A stretch of DNA of 7,030 bases from an uncultured Olsenella sp. (GCA_937900605.1 CALCDK010000168.1:1-7030), one strand, 5' to 3'; shown: positions 1-6,284, counted from the stretch's first letter. Notes: generated by a model not told the origin, from the letters alone. Translations and numbers: made by a program.

Positions 1-260
1 GCGTACTCGCTGTAGGCGGTGACGAAGACGATCGCGGGCGGGTTCTTGAGCCGGTGCAGGGCCTCAGCGAGCTGCATGCCGTTGGTCTTCGGCATCGAGA
101 TGTCGAGGAACATGACGTCGGCCCTGGCCTCCATGAGCTTCTCGACGGCCTCCCGGGCGCTCGACGCCTCCAGGACGGCCTCGACCCTGCCGGTCTCCTC
201 GAGCAGGAACCTGAGCTCGGAACGGGCCGGGGCCTCGTCGTCAACGATCATAGCGCGCAT
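1..260 (-). CDS. LytR/AlgR-type response regulator, N-terminal receiver part (runs off left edge)
   Basis: The minus strand encodes 86 complete residues plus two bases from an ATG at 260, then leaves the window. The visible part is a CheY-like receiver domain. It has an acidic pair at D7-D8 (IVDDEAPAR), the predicted phospho-acceptor D53 in FLDISMP, and the switch threonine T81 in FVTAYSEYA. The phrase TAYSEYA is typical of receivers that carry a C-terminal LytTR DNA-binding domain, but that domain lies outside the window, so the output domain is inferred. A GGGAGG ribosome site lies at 276-271, ten bases before the ATG. The gene follows a LytS-type kinase in the same direction after 97 bases, so the two are very likely cognate partners: the kinase would phosphorylate D53 and the regulator would bind DNA in the cytoplasm. 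Confidence 0.9.
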   Translation of the reverse strand, partial: MRAMIVDDEAPARSELRFLLEETGRVEAVLEASSAREAVEKLMEARADVMFLDISMPKTNGMQLAEALHRLKNPPAIVFVTAYSEY

Positions 261-280
261 GCCTAAACGTCCTCCCGTTC

Positions 281-360
281 TGGCCGCCCGTGCGGCCCGT
301 CATCGCATCGTGGCCGCTCGCACGGCCCGTCTTCTGGTCTTGGCCGCTCGCGCGCCCTAC
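281..360 (-). repeat. 30-bp-period repeat forming three hairpins between kinase and regulator genes
   Basis: Units begin at 281, 311 and 341; the last is a 20-base partial. Each opens with a 20-base core, roughly TGGCCGCYCGYRCGGCCCGT, followed in the first two by ten unrelated bases. Read as minus-strand RNA, each core is a hairpin: 357-342 with one G-G mismatch and loop GCGA, 327-312 with six pairs including a U-G wobble and loop GCGA, and 297-282 with six perfect pairs and loop ACGG. GCGA is a GNRA tetraloop. The array begins at the last base of the kinase stop codon and ends just before the ribosome site of the regulator, so it fills the gap. It is not followed by a T run, so simple full termination is not evident. 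Partial attenuation, RNA processing or mRNA stabilisation are possible roles. Confidence 0.75.
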
Positions 361-1715
361 CTTCCCTCCATGGCGTCGAGGTTCGCGAGCGTCGTCGCGG
401 CGTCGGCGAGGCGCAGCGTCACGCACGTGCCCTCGCCCGGGCGGGAGACGATCTCGACGCCGGATCCCGCACCGAAGAAGCGCTTGACGCGCTCGGCGAC
501 GTTGCGCAGGGCCATGCCCGTCCCACGGCCGGAGCCGGGGCGCGCGGGGGCGTCGTCGGAGGCCGAGAGGAGCCTGTCCGCCTCGGCCTGGCCCATGCCA
601 AGGCCATCGTCCACGACCGCTATAAGGATAGCATCACCGTCACGGGCCACGTGCACGTCCACGTTGAGGGTGCCCTCGTCGCGCATGGCGTGGCGCACGG
701 CGTTCTCGACGATGGGCTGGACCAGGAAGGACGGCACGGGCAGGCGCTCGCAGCCGGCCTGGACGTGCTCGTGTTCGGCGATGCGCTCCTCTCCGAACCG
801 GGCCTTCTCGATCCTCAGGTAGCGGCGGGTCTGCTCGAGCTCCTGCTCCAGCGGGATGAGGGTGCGCTCGGAGCTCTCGAGCGTGCGGCGGTAGAAGGTC
901 GCGAACTCGCGCAGCAGGTCGCGGGCCTTGGTGGGGTCCGTGCGCGTGAACGACGCGATCGTGTTGAGCGCGTTGAAGAGGAAGTGCGGGTTGATCTGGG
1001 CCTGCAGCGCCTTGACCTCGGCGCGGGCGGTGAGCTCGGCCTGGCGCTCGAGCTCGTAGGACGACAGCTGGGTCGACAGGAGCATGCCCAAGCCCTCGGC
1101 GATCGCGAGCTGCGTGCGGTCGATGTCCAGGTCGCGGTGGTAGTACAGCTTGAGCGTGCCCATGACGCGGTCCTTGACGGCCAGCGGGACGATGACACCG
1201 GGGGCCGGGCGGCGCGGCGAGAGGCCCGGGGCCTTCTGCTCGGCGCCGTCGCCGGGGCCCATCGCCGAGAAGGTCTCCATGCGGCGGCTCTCGACGACCT
1301 CGAGCGTGGGGCCGCCGATGCGGGCGCCCACGAGGCACTCCGGCGCGACCTCGCCCTCGCGGGCGAGCACCTGGGCGGTGTCGGTGATGGCGATGCCGCA
1401 GGCGCGGGTCTCGGGCAGCAGCAGCGCGCACAGGGCGCGGGCGTTCTCGACGGTCAGGCCACCGCGCAGGTGCTCGAGGGTGTCGCTCGCCATGCGCAGC
1501 GTGCGAGCGGTGGCCTCGGAGCGCGTGCCGTCGACCTGCAGGTTGAGCGCGCCCCAGGCGACGATGGCCAGCGCGACGCCGCAGCCCACGACCATCGCGA
1601 CGAACAGCGGCGCGTCGTGGATGCTGCACAGCAGCACGAGCAGCAGCGCGACGGCGCATACCGCGAGAAGGACGTCGGCGGTCCTTCTCGCCAGGAAGGT
1701 GGTTCGGTGCTTCAC
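357..1715 (-). CDS. LytS-type sensor histidine kinase with two membrane segments and a GAF-like region
   Basis: This 452-residue protein starts at a GTG (1715) and ends at TAG (359-357). The start is fixed by GGAGG at 1726-1722, six bases upstream. Two hydrophobic helices lie at about residues 15-30 and 36-57, separated by only about six residues (SIHDAP). They are followed by a GAF-like region (about 80-220), a helical segment, and the HisKA_7TM/LytS-type phosphoacceptor motif INPHFLFNALN with H244. The ATPase domain has an N box (VQPIVENAVRHA, 332-343), a G1 box (DDGLGMG, 369-375) and a G2-like GRGTGMALRNV (397-407). Family knowledge says such kinases autophosphorylate the His and pass phosphate to LytTR-type regulators; the downstream gene is one. 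The long 5TMR_LYT membrane sensor of classical LytS is absent. A polar Gly/Pro stretch (about 151-172) interrupts the GAF-like part. The GTGA overlap with the glycosyltransferase stop implies translational coupling. The signal is unknown. Confidence 0.93.
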   Translation of the reverse strand: MKHRTTFLARRTADVLLAVCAVALLLVLLCSIHDAPLFVAMVVGCGVALAIVAWGALNLQVDGTRSEATARTLRMASDTLEHLRGGLTVENARALCALLLPETRACGIAITDTAQVLAREGEVAPECLVGARIGGPTLEVVESRRMETFSAMGPGDGAEQKAPGLSPRRPAPGVIVPLAVKDRVMGTLKLYYHRDLDIDRTQLAIAEGLGMLLSTQLSSYELERQAELTARAEVKALQAQINPHFLFNALNTIASFTRTDPTKARDLLREFATFYRRTLESSERTLIPLEQELEQTRRYLRIEKARFGEERIAEHEHVQAGCERLPVPSFLVQPIVENAVRHAMRDEGTLNVDVHVARDGDAILIAVVDDGLGMGQAEADRLLSASDDAPARPGSGRGTGMALRNVAERVKRFFGAGSGVEIVSRPGEGTCVTLRLADAATTLANLDAMEGR

Positions 1716-3061
1716 TTGTTCCCTCCGAGGTCGATTGCCCCCGTGTCGGACAGGGGGTCGTGGGACGCGGGGCCCGCGGCGGGCGCGGCGCCGGCCGGGA
1801 CGGGCTCGGACGCCCCGGTGGCGGCCGGGTCGGTGCCGGCGGCGGACGCGGCGAGCGGGCGGACCTGTCCGGTGCGCAGGATGGCGTCCTGCAGGAAGCG
1901 GTCGGCCCACAGCGCCTGGGCGATGCCGGGCCACACCATGGCGAAGCTCAGGTAGCGGGTGCTCGCCACGGACGCCCAGCGGTCCGCCTCGAGGCGGCCC
2001 TGGGTGAGGATGCGCAGGTAGGCGATGCGCTCGGGACCATGGACCATGCGCCTGAGCGTGGTGCGAAGGACGCGGCGGCGCACGTCGCCCGACAGCCACG
2101 GGGCCGGGTACGGCATGAGGGACTCCGGCGTGATGGTGCGCAGGTCCCTTCTCGCGTTGAGGGCCTCGAGCTTGCGGTACTCGTACAGCCAGCGGTAGAC
2201 GTCCTGCATGAAGCGCGACGGCTCGGGCGCCTGCTCCTCGGGCGGCTGGGCGCGGACGAACCAGCGGTTGTCGAACCAGACGTCCAGGCCGTTGGCGCGC
2301 AGGTCGAGGACGTAGTCGAGGTCCTCCCCGCGCGTAATGTACGGGTCGAAGGGCACGCGCATGAACGCGCGGGCGTGGATGGCGCAGCAGCAGCCGCACA
2401 TGTGGTTGGAGCGGGTGATCCGGGAGCGGGCGTGCTGGGCGTGGCCCATCACCTCGTTGAAGAGGCGGGCCTTGGACCAGTCGCGCTCGGTCCACAGGTC
2501 GCTGGGCTGCGCGTAGGGACTGCCCAGCTCGTCGATGAAGAAGCCGCTCTTGGCCAGGATCGGCAGGTTCTGCCGGGTGAGCGCGCCCAGGCCCCAGGTG
2601 GCGTCGATGAGGAAGTCCGGGCTCAGGACCACCTCGTCGTCGTCGAGGAACACCACGACGTCGTGGCCGAAGACGGCGGCCACGGCCAGGCCCATGTTCT
2701 TGATGGCGCCGTAGCCGCGCAGCGAGACCGTCTCGCCGGCGACGTGGTGCGCCATGCGGGCGACGGCACGCTCGACGTGGGCGGCCTCGGCCGAGCCCAC
2801 CACGACGACGTCGAGGGTGGGGTGCGACCGGCAGATGGACTCCACGCGGGCTCGGGCCGACTCCTCGCAGGAGGGCGGCGCGACGAGGAGGACGCAGACG
2901 CGGATGACCCCGCGCACCTGCTCGAGCGACGAGAGGCAGGTCTCGAGCTCGGGCAGGGGCCGGTCGATGGGCGTGGTGAAGTCGTACGTGCCGCGCTCCC
3001 CCAGCACGCCGGGCTGGCAGCCGACGTCCCAGTACGAGGGTATGACGACGAGGGGGCTCAC
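1712..3061 (-). CDS. GT-A fold glycosyltransferase (family-2-like)
   Basis: This 449-residue protein starts at GTG (3061), with GGGAGG at 3077-3072 ten bases upstream, and stops at TGA (1714-1712). It begins directly with the nucleotide-sugar fold (LVVIPSYWDVG). Residues 116-143 include GYGAIKNMGLAVAAV and the acidic triplet FLDDDE (D140-D142). This is the expected DXD-type site for a divalent metal and a nucleotide sugar. A later ITRGEDLDYVLDL (242-253) matches the acidic acceptor/base motif of such enzymes. There is no signal peptide and no clear membrane span, so it should act in the cytoplasm or at the inner membrane face. Two oddities are a cysteine cluster CGCCC at 222-226, and an Ala/Pro/Gly-rich C-terminal tail at about 403-436 ending in GGNK. 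Donor and acceptor cannot be read from the sequence; a cell-surface glycan is a reasonable guess. It lies 15 bases after the transporter gene and overlaps the kinase gene. Confidence 0.85.
   Translation of the reverse strand: MSPLVVIPSYWDVGCQPGVLGERGTYDFTTPIDRPLPELETCLSSLEQVRGVIRVCVLLVAPPSCEESARARVESICRSHPTLDVVVVGSAEAAHVERAVARMAHHVAGETVSLRGYGAIKNMGLAVAAVFGHDVVVFLDDDEVVLSPDFLIDATWGLGALTRQNLPILAKSGFFIDELGSPYAQPSDLWTERDWSKARLFNEVMGHAQHARSRITRSNHMCGCCCAIHARAFMRVPFDPYITRGEDLDYVLDLRANGLDVWFDNRWFVRAQPPEEQAPEPSRFMQDVYRWLYEYRKLEALNARRDLRTITPESLMPYPAPWLSGDVRRRVLRTTLRRMVHGPERIAYLRILTQGRLEADRWASVASTRYLSFAMVWPGIAQALWADRFLQDAILRTGQVRPLAASAAGTDPAATGASEPVPAGAAPAAGPASHDPLSDTGAIDLGGNK
1713..1726 (-). promoter_or_regulatory. 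Ribosome binding site and GTGA start/stop overlap of the kinase gene
   Basis: In the minus strand GGAGG (1726-1722) is followed by six bases and then GTG (1715-1713). The glycosyltransferase stop TGA (1714-1712) shares two bases with this GTG. The site decides the kinase start: the same frame is open for about 1.9 kb further upstream, and without it a much longer false protein would be predicted. Confidence 0.85.
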
Positions 3062-3076
3062 GGCACGCGCGCCTCC

Positions 3077-3730
3077 CTAGGACTCGTCGGCCGCGCCGGC
3101 GGCGTCCGCGTCGGCGTCGGGCGCGAGCTGGCGGGCCAGCGGCGTGCGGCGCAGCGCGCGGAAGAGCGGCAGGCCCAGGACGTAGAGGACCACGGCCTCG
3201 CCGAGGCCCACGCTGACCAGGCCGAACAGGTACATGGCCGGGTAGGCGCCGTCGAGCGAGACGCTGGTGAACGGGATGGTGTAGAAGCCGACGCCCTGCA
3301 GGACGAGCGGCAGGTAGGCCGGGACGACGAGCGCGTTGGCAACCACCGGGCCGAGAAGCGCCAGCACCGGGCGGCGGCGCATGCGCCACGTGAACCACGC
3401 GCCGAGGGCGGTGGCGGCGGTGCCGAAGACGACGTCGAGCATGCCGAGCATGCCGGTGCCGGACAGGGCGATGTTGGCGAGGTTGGCCAGGGCGCAGCCC
3501 AGGGCGAGGCCGGGGATGGCCTCGGGGGCGAACAGCGCCAGCGCGCACATGGCCTCCGAGACGCGGAACTGGACGGGGCCCCACGCGAGGCTACCCAGGA
3601 ACAGCATCGAGACGAGCGTGAGGGCCGCGTAGGCGGCGGCGATCATGCCGACCCGGGCGATTCGCCGGGTGCGCGCCTCGTCCCTCTCGCGGGAGCTGGC
3701 GCAGGTCTCGCTGTTTCGTACGTCTGTCAA
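3077..3730 (-). CDS. queT: QueT-family ECF transporter S component (putative queuosine precursor uptake)
   Basis: I place the start at TTG (3730-3728), because GGAAGGA (3743-3737) stands six bases upstream; this gives 217 residues. The same frame reaches an ATG at 3811, but that extension is hydrophilic, arginine-rich and overlaps the likely promoter. A charged N-terminus (1-27) is followed by about five to six hydrophobic helices between residues 28 and 190. Family-like features are WGPVQFRVSEAMCALALF (50-67), the glycine/asparagine-rich GCALANLANI (78-87) and LDVVFGTAATALG (98-110). These resemble the QueT (formerly DUF988) family of ECF S components. In that family the protein is thought to bind a 7-deazaguanine precursor of queuosine and to work with the shared EcfA/EcfA'/EcfT module, which is not encoded here. 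The tail (204-217) is Asp/Ala-rich and disordered. The substrate is inferred from family only. It is the first gene of the leftward cluster. Confidence 0.85.
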   Translation of the reverse strand: MTDVRNSETCASSRERDEARTRRIARVGMIAAAYAALTLVSMLFLGSLAWGPVQFRVSEAMCALALFAPEAIPGLALGCALANLANIALSGTGMLGMLDVVFGTAATALGAWFTWRMRRRPVLALLGPVVANALVVPAYLPLVLQGVGFYTIPFTSVSLDGAYPAMYLFGLVSVGLGEAVVLYVLGLPLFRALRRTPLARQLAPDADADAAGAADES

Positions 3731-3743
3731 GGGGCGTCCTTCC
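3728..3743 (-). promoter_or_regulatory. Ribosome binding site deciding the TTG start of queT
   Basis: GGAAGGA at 3743-3737 is followed by CGCCCC and TTG (3730-3728). Spacing and match to the anti-Shine-Dalgarno sequence are good, and no comparable site precedes the ATG at 3811 in the same frame. Confidence 0.75.
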
Positions 3744-3762
3744 GTGCGGCGTGTGTCGGTGG

Positions 3763-3790
3763 GTGGGCGGCATCCGGGGGACGTGCCCAC
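3763..3790 (-). other. Possible hairpin in the 5' leader of queT
   Basis: In the minus strand GTGGGC (3790-3785) can pair with GCCCAC (3768-3763) around a 16-base loop that itself contains a C-run. If transcription starts about seven bases after the -10-like element, this stem would sit at the 5' end of the mRNA. It does not resemble a preQ1 riboswitch: there is no A-rich tail and no matching pseudoknot strand. Function is unknown and it may be chance in GC-rich DNA. Confidence 0.3.
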
Positions 3791-3796
3791 GCGTGC

Positions 3797-3804
3797 TAAT
3801 ATTA
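3797..3804. promoter_or_regulatory. Palindromic TAATATTA, candidate shared -10 element of divergent promoters
   Basis: TAATATTA is the only AT-rich patch in the 142-base gap between queT (leftward) and murT-gatD (rightward). It reads TAATAT on both strands, close to the TATAAT -10 consensus, so it could serve divergent transcription. No convincing -35 hexamer is found at 16-18 bases on either side: GTGCAC on the minus strand and CCGGGG on the plus strand. The call is therefore tentative. Predicted starts would be near 3792 (leftward) and 3809 (rightward), leaving leaders of about 60 bases on each side. Confidence 0.4.
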
Positions 3805-3819
3805 CCCCCATGTCAGACG

Positions 3820-3829
3820 GGGTGCACCC
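3820..3829. promoter_or_regulatory. Perfect 10-bp palindrome GGGTGCACCC, possible operator
   Basis: GGGTGCACCC is self-complementary and lies 15 bases to the right of the -10-like element. It covers the place where a leftward -35 would lie and sits just after the predicted rightward start. That position would suit a dimeric repressor controlling both directions. A 10-bp palindrome can arise by chance in GC-rich DNA, and no regulator for it is visible here. Confidence 0.25.
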
Positions 3830-3861
3830 TCGAGCTTGAGCGCGCCCCAGTTCAGAACGCT

Positions 3862-3875
3862 AAGGAGCCGACATG
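3862..3875 (+). promoter_or_regulatory. Ribosome binding site of the murT-gatD fusion
   Basis: AAGGAG (3862-3867) is followed by CCGAC and the ATG. It supports 3873 as the start and rules out the overlapping frame that opens at 3836. Confidence 0.8.
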
Positions 3876-6158
3876 GACACCCGCGCCCGACTCGCGTGCA
3901 TGGCGGGCGACGCCGCCCGCTGGGGCATCACCCACGTCCTTCGCCGCAACGGCGGCAACATGCCCGGGGCCATCGCCTCGCGCATCTGCCCGGACATCGT
4001 CGCCCGGCTCGGCGAGGGGCTCGACGGCTCCGTCGTCGTGACCGGCACCAACGGAAAGACCACCACCACGGGGCTTCTCGCCGACGCGCTGGGCGCGACG
4101 GGTGCCGGCGTGGTGTGCAACCGCGCGGGCAACAACATGGAGGCGGGCATCGCCGCCGCCATGGTCCAGGGCCGCAAGGACCCGCACCGCCCGCTGCTGG
4201 GCTGCTTCGAGTGCGACGAGCTCTACACCGTGCGCGTGCTGCCGCAGCTGCGCCCGGGCCACCTCGTGCTGCTCAACCTCTTCCGCGACCAGCTCGACCG
4301 CTACGGCGAGATCGACCACACGCAGGAGGTCATCGCCGAGGCGCTGCGCACGTCGCCGACGACCGCGCTCGTGGTCAACGCCGACGACCCGCTGTGCGCC
4401 GCCGTGGGCACGCGCGTCGAGAACCCCGTCGTCGCCTTCGGCATCGACGAGCCCACCGGCGACGGCGACGCGTCGGGACGCGTGTCCGACAGCCGCTTCT
4501 GCCCCCGCTGCAACGCGCCCATGGAGTACGAGTACGTCCAGTACGGGCAGCTGGGCAAGTACCACTGCCCGTCGTGCGGCTGGGGCCGCCCCGAGCTCTC
4601 GTTCGCCATCGTCAACGTGCGACGCGCTGCCGCGGACGGCGCCGGCCAGGGCGGCTACCGCTTCGACGTCGAGGACCGTCGTGGCGAGCAGGTCGTCACG
4701 TACCCGCTGAGCTGCCACTACACGGGCCTATACATGGTCTACAACATCACCGCCGCCTTCGTGGCGCGCCTGTGCGCGGGGCTTCCCGCCGTGGGCTTCC
4801 AGGACGTGCTCGACGCGTACCGTCCCATCGCGGGCCGCATGCAGTCCTTCTCGCTGCCCGGCGGGCTGGACGCCACGTGCAACCTCGCGAAGAACCCCGC
4901 GGGCTTCAACCAGATGCTCGAGCAGGTCAAGGCGGACTCATGCCGACTGGTGGCGCTCTTCCTCAACGACGCCGAGGCCGACGGCCGCGACGTGTCGTGG
5001 ATCTGGGACGTCGACTTCGAGTGCCTCGCGCAGCTCGACCCCGTGCTGGTGTGCGTGGGCGGCTCGCGCGCGGCCGAGCTCGCGATGCGCATCAAGTACG
5101 CAGGCGTGCGCGGGCCCGTCCAGGTCGTGGACGGCGCCGGCCAGGCGGCCGCGGCCCTGGCGCGCGCGGCGTGCGAGCTGTGCGCCGACGAAGACGGCCA
5201 GGCGGCCGACGCCGGGACGGGCGTGCCCGTGGGCGGCGTCTCCGACCGCACGGGCACCGAGGTCGTCCCGCGCGTGAGGGCGCACTTCATCGCCAACTAC
5301 ACCGCGTGCCCCACCGTGGTCGCGCAGCTCGAGGAGGTCGAGCGCACCGGCTCGCTGCCAGACGAGGGCCACGGGCTGCGCGCGTGCGCCCCCCAGCCGG
5401 CCGCGGCGTGCCCCGTCGAGGGCATGGACCGCCCACTGCACGTGGTGCACCTCTACCCCGACGCGCTCAACCTGTACGGTGACGGCGGCAACATCGCCTC
5501 GCTGGTCATGCGCTGCCGCTGGCGCGGCATCCCGGTGACGGTCGAGCGCGTCCTCATGGGCCAGGAGCTCGACCTCGACGAGGCCGACATCGTGCTCCTC
5601 GGCGGCGGGTCCGACCGCGACCAGCTGGCCGTGGCCAACGAGCTCTCCTCCCGCCGGGAGGCGCTGGAGCGCTACGTGCACGACGGCGGCGTGCTTCTCG
5701 CCATCTGCGGCGGCTACCAGCTGCTGGGCGACCACTACGCCATGGCGGGCAACCGCGTCGACGGCCTGCGCCTGGTCGACGCGTGGACCGAGTCCGGCGA
5801 CGGGCGACTCATCCGCAACACCGCGATCGAAAGCCCCGTGAGCGGCGTGCCCGTGGTCGGCTTCGAGAACCACGCCGGCCGCACGAGCCTCGGCGGCGGC
5901 GAGAGGCCCCTGGGCACCTGCCTGCTGCCCGGCGGCGGCAACAACGGCACGGACGGCACCGAGGGCATCCTGCACGGCAACGTGCTGGGCACCTACCTGC
6001 ACGGCCCAGTGCTGCCCAAGAACCCCGAGGTGTCCGACTGGCTCGTCTCTCGCGCGCTCGAGCGTCGCGGGCTGTCGTGCGAGCTCGCGCCGCTGCCCGA
6101 CGAGTTCGAGCGCGGGGCGCACGACCGGGCCCTCGAGCTCGCGCGGCAGGAGCGCTAG
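3873..6158 (+). CDS. MurT-GatD fusion: lipid II isoglutaminyl synthase
   Basis: One uninterrupted 761-residue protein starts at ATG 3873, with AAGGAG at 3862-3867 five bases before it. Residues 1-490 are MurT: a Mur-ligase P-loop GTNGKTTTT (58-66), NRAGNNMEAGI (83-93), ECDELYT (113-119), LNLFRDQLDRYGE (134-146), a four-cysteine zinc ribbon (C210, C213, C232, C235) and the MurT C-terminal (DUF1727) motif DGRDVSWIWDVDFE (370-383). In S. aureus an aspartate of the MurT C-terminal domain completes the GatD active site; it probably corresponds to one in this motif. Residues 521-761 are GatD, a class I (CobB/CobQ-like) glutaminase: HLYPDALNLYGDGGNI (526-541), the nucleophile C612 in LLAICGGYQLLG and the catalytic H710 in GTYLHGPVLPKNP. 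The complex takes ammonia from glutamine and, using ATP, amidates the alpha-carboxyl of D-Glu in the lipid II stem peptide to D-isoglutamine, in the cytoplasm at the membrane. In S. aureus and S. pneumoniae the two parts are separate proteins. Here a linker of about 30 residues (491-520) joins them. Confidence 0.95.
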   Translation: MDTRARLACMAGDAARWGITHVLRRNGGNMPGAIASRICPDIVARLGEGLDGSVVVTGTNGKTTTTGLLADALGATGAGVVCNRAGNNMEAGIAAAMVQGRKDPHRPLLGCFECDELYTVRVLPQLRPGHLVLLNLFRDQLDRYGEIDHTQEVIAEALRTSPTTALVVNADDPLCAAVGTRVENPVVAFGIDEPTGDGDASGRVSDSRFCPRCNAPMEYEYVQYGQLGKYHCPSCGWGRPELSFAIVNVRRAAADGAGQGGYRFDVEDRRGEQVVTYPLSCHYTGLYMVYNITAAFVARLCAGLPAVGFQDVLDAYRPIAGRMQSFSLPGGLDATCNLAKNPAGFNQMLEQVKADSCRLVALFLNDAEADGRDVSWIWDVDFECLAQLDPVLVCVGGSRAAELAMRIKYAGVRGPVQVVDGAGQAAAALARAACELCADEDGQAADAGTGVPVGGVSDRTGTEVVPRVRAHFIANYTACPTVVAQLEEVERTGSLPDEGHGLRACAPQPAAACPVEGMDRPLHVVHLYPDALNLYGDGGNIASLVMRCRWRGIPVTVERVLMGQELDLDEADIVLLGGGSDRDQLAVANELSSRREALERYVHDGGVLLAICGGYQLLGDHYAMAGNRVDGLRLVDAWTESGDGRLIRNTAIESPVSGVPVVGFENHAGRTSLGGGERPLGTCLLPGGGNNGTDGTEGILHGNVLGTYLHGPVLPKNPEVSDWLVSRALERRGLSCELAPLPDEFERGAHDRALELARQER

Positions 6159-6240
6159 CGCCGACGGGGCGCGAGCACGGGCCGCGCGTGCACAGCACGG
6201 GTCGCGGCGCGTGGTGGCGCCGACAGGAACGGAATGACAG

Positions 6241-6279
6241 AAGGGCTCCCGGACGGCGACAGTCGGCCGGGGGCCTCTT
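6241..6279 (+). terminator. Candidate terminator hairpin of murT-gatD
   Basis: It lies 82 bases after the stop codon. The arm AAGGGCTCCCGG (6241-6252) pairs with 6267-6279 over 12 pairs with one bulged C, closing a 14-base loop. Two of the pairs are G-U in the plus-strand RNA and would be mismatches in the opposite transcript. This points to rightward transcription, i.e. the murT-gatD mRNA. Only a short CTCTTC tract is present in place of a U run, so efficiency is uncertain. Confidence 0.55.
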
Positions 6280-6284
6280 CGTGC

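Noticed and set aside
357..3584. A 1075-residue minus-strand open frame that contains the kinase
   Set aside because: Only its last 452 residues are the kinase. The upstream part is the wrong frame of the glycosyltransferase and QueT genes and is Arg/Pro/Ala-rich nonsense. The ribosome site at 1726-1722 fixes the true start.
651..3799. Long plus-strand open frames opposite the kinase, glycosyltransferase and QueT genes
   Set aside because: They are antisense shadows caused by high GC, with biased Gly/Ala/Arg/Val composition, no recognisable domain and no ribosome site in context.
3731..3811. preQ1 riboswitch before queT, and a longer QueT protein starting at ATG 3811
   Set aside because: No preQ1-I or preQ1-II features (A-rich 3' strand, short pseudoknot) were found in the leader. 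The ATG at 3811 overlaps the -10-like element, lacks a ribosome site and adds only a hydrophilic extension.
3810..3839. Nine-codon plus-strand open frame (MSDGVHPRA) upstream of murT-gatD
   Set aside because: It has no ribosome site and starts about at the predicted transcription start. It shows no attenuator-type codon run, so there is nothing to support a leader peptide.
3836..5482. Plus-strand 548-residue frame overlapping the MurT part
   Set aside because: It is an Arg/Gly-rich out-of-frame reading. The MurT motifs are in the frame starting at 3873 with its own AAGGAG site.
5424..6158. Separate gatD gene starting at the internal ATG at 5424
   Set aside because: The frame is continuous with MurT with no stop. 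The only purine-rich stretch (GAGGG) is one base from the ATG, too close for a ribosome site, so a fusion is the simpler reading.
6159..6240. The stretch between the murT-gatD stop and its hairpin
   Set aside because: I see no gene or clear site here; only the short palindrome around the stop codon (GCGCTAGCGC), which is too small to interpret.
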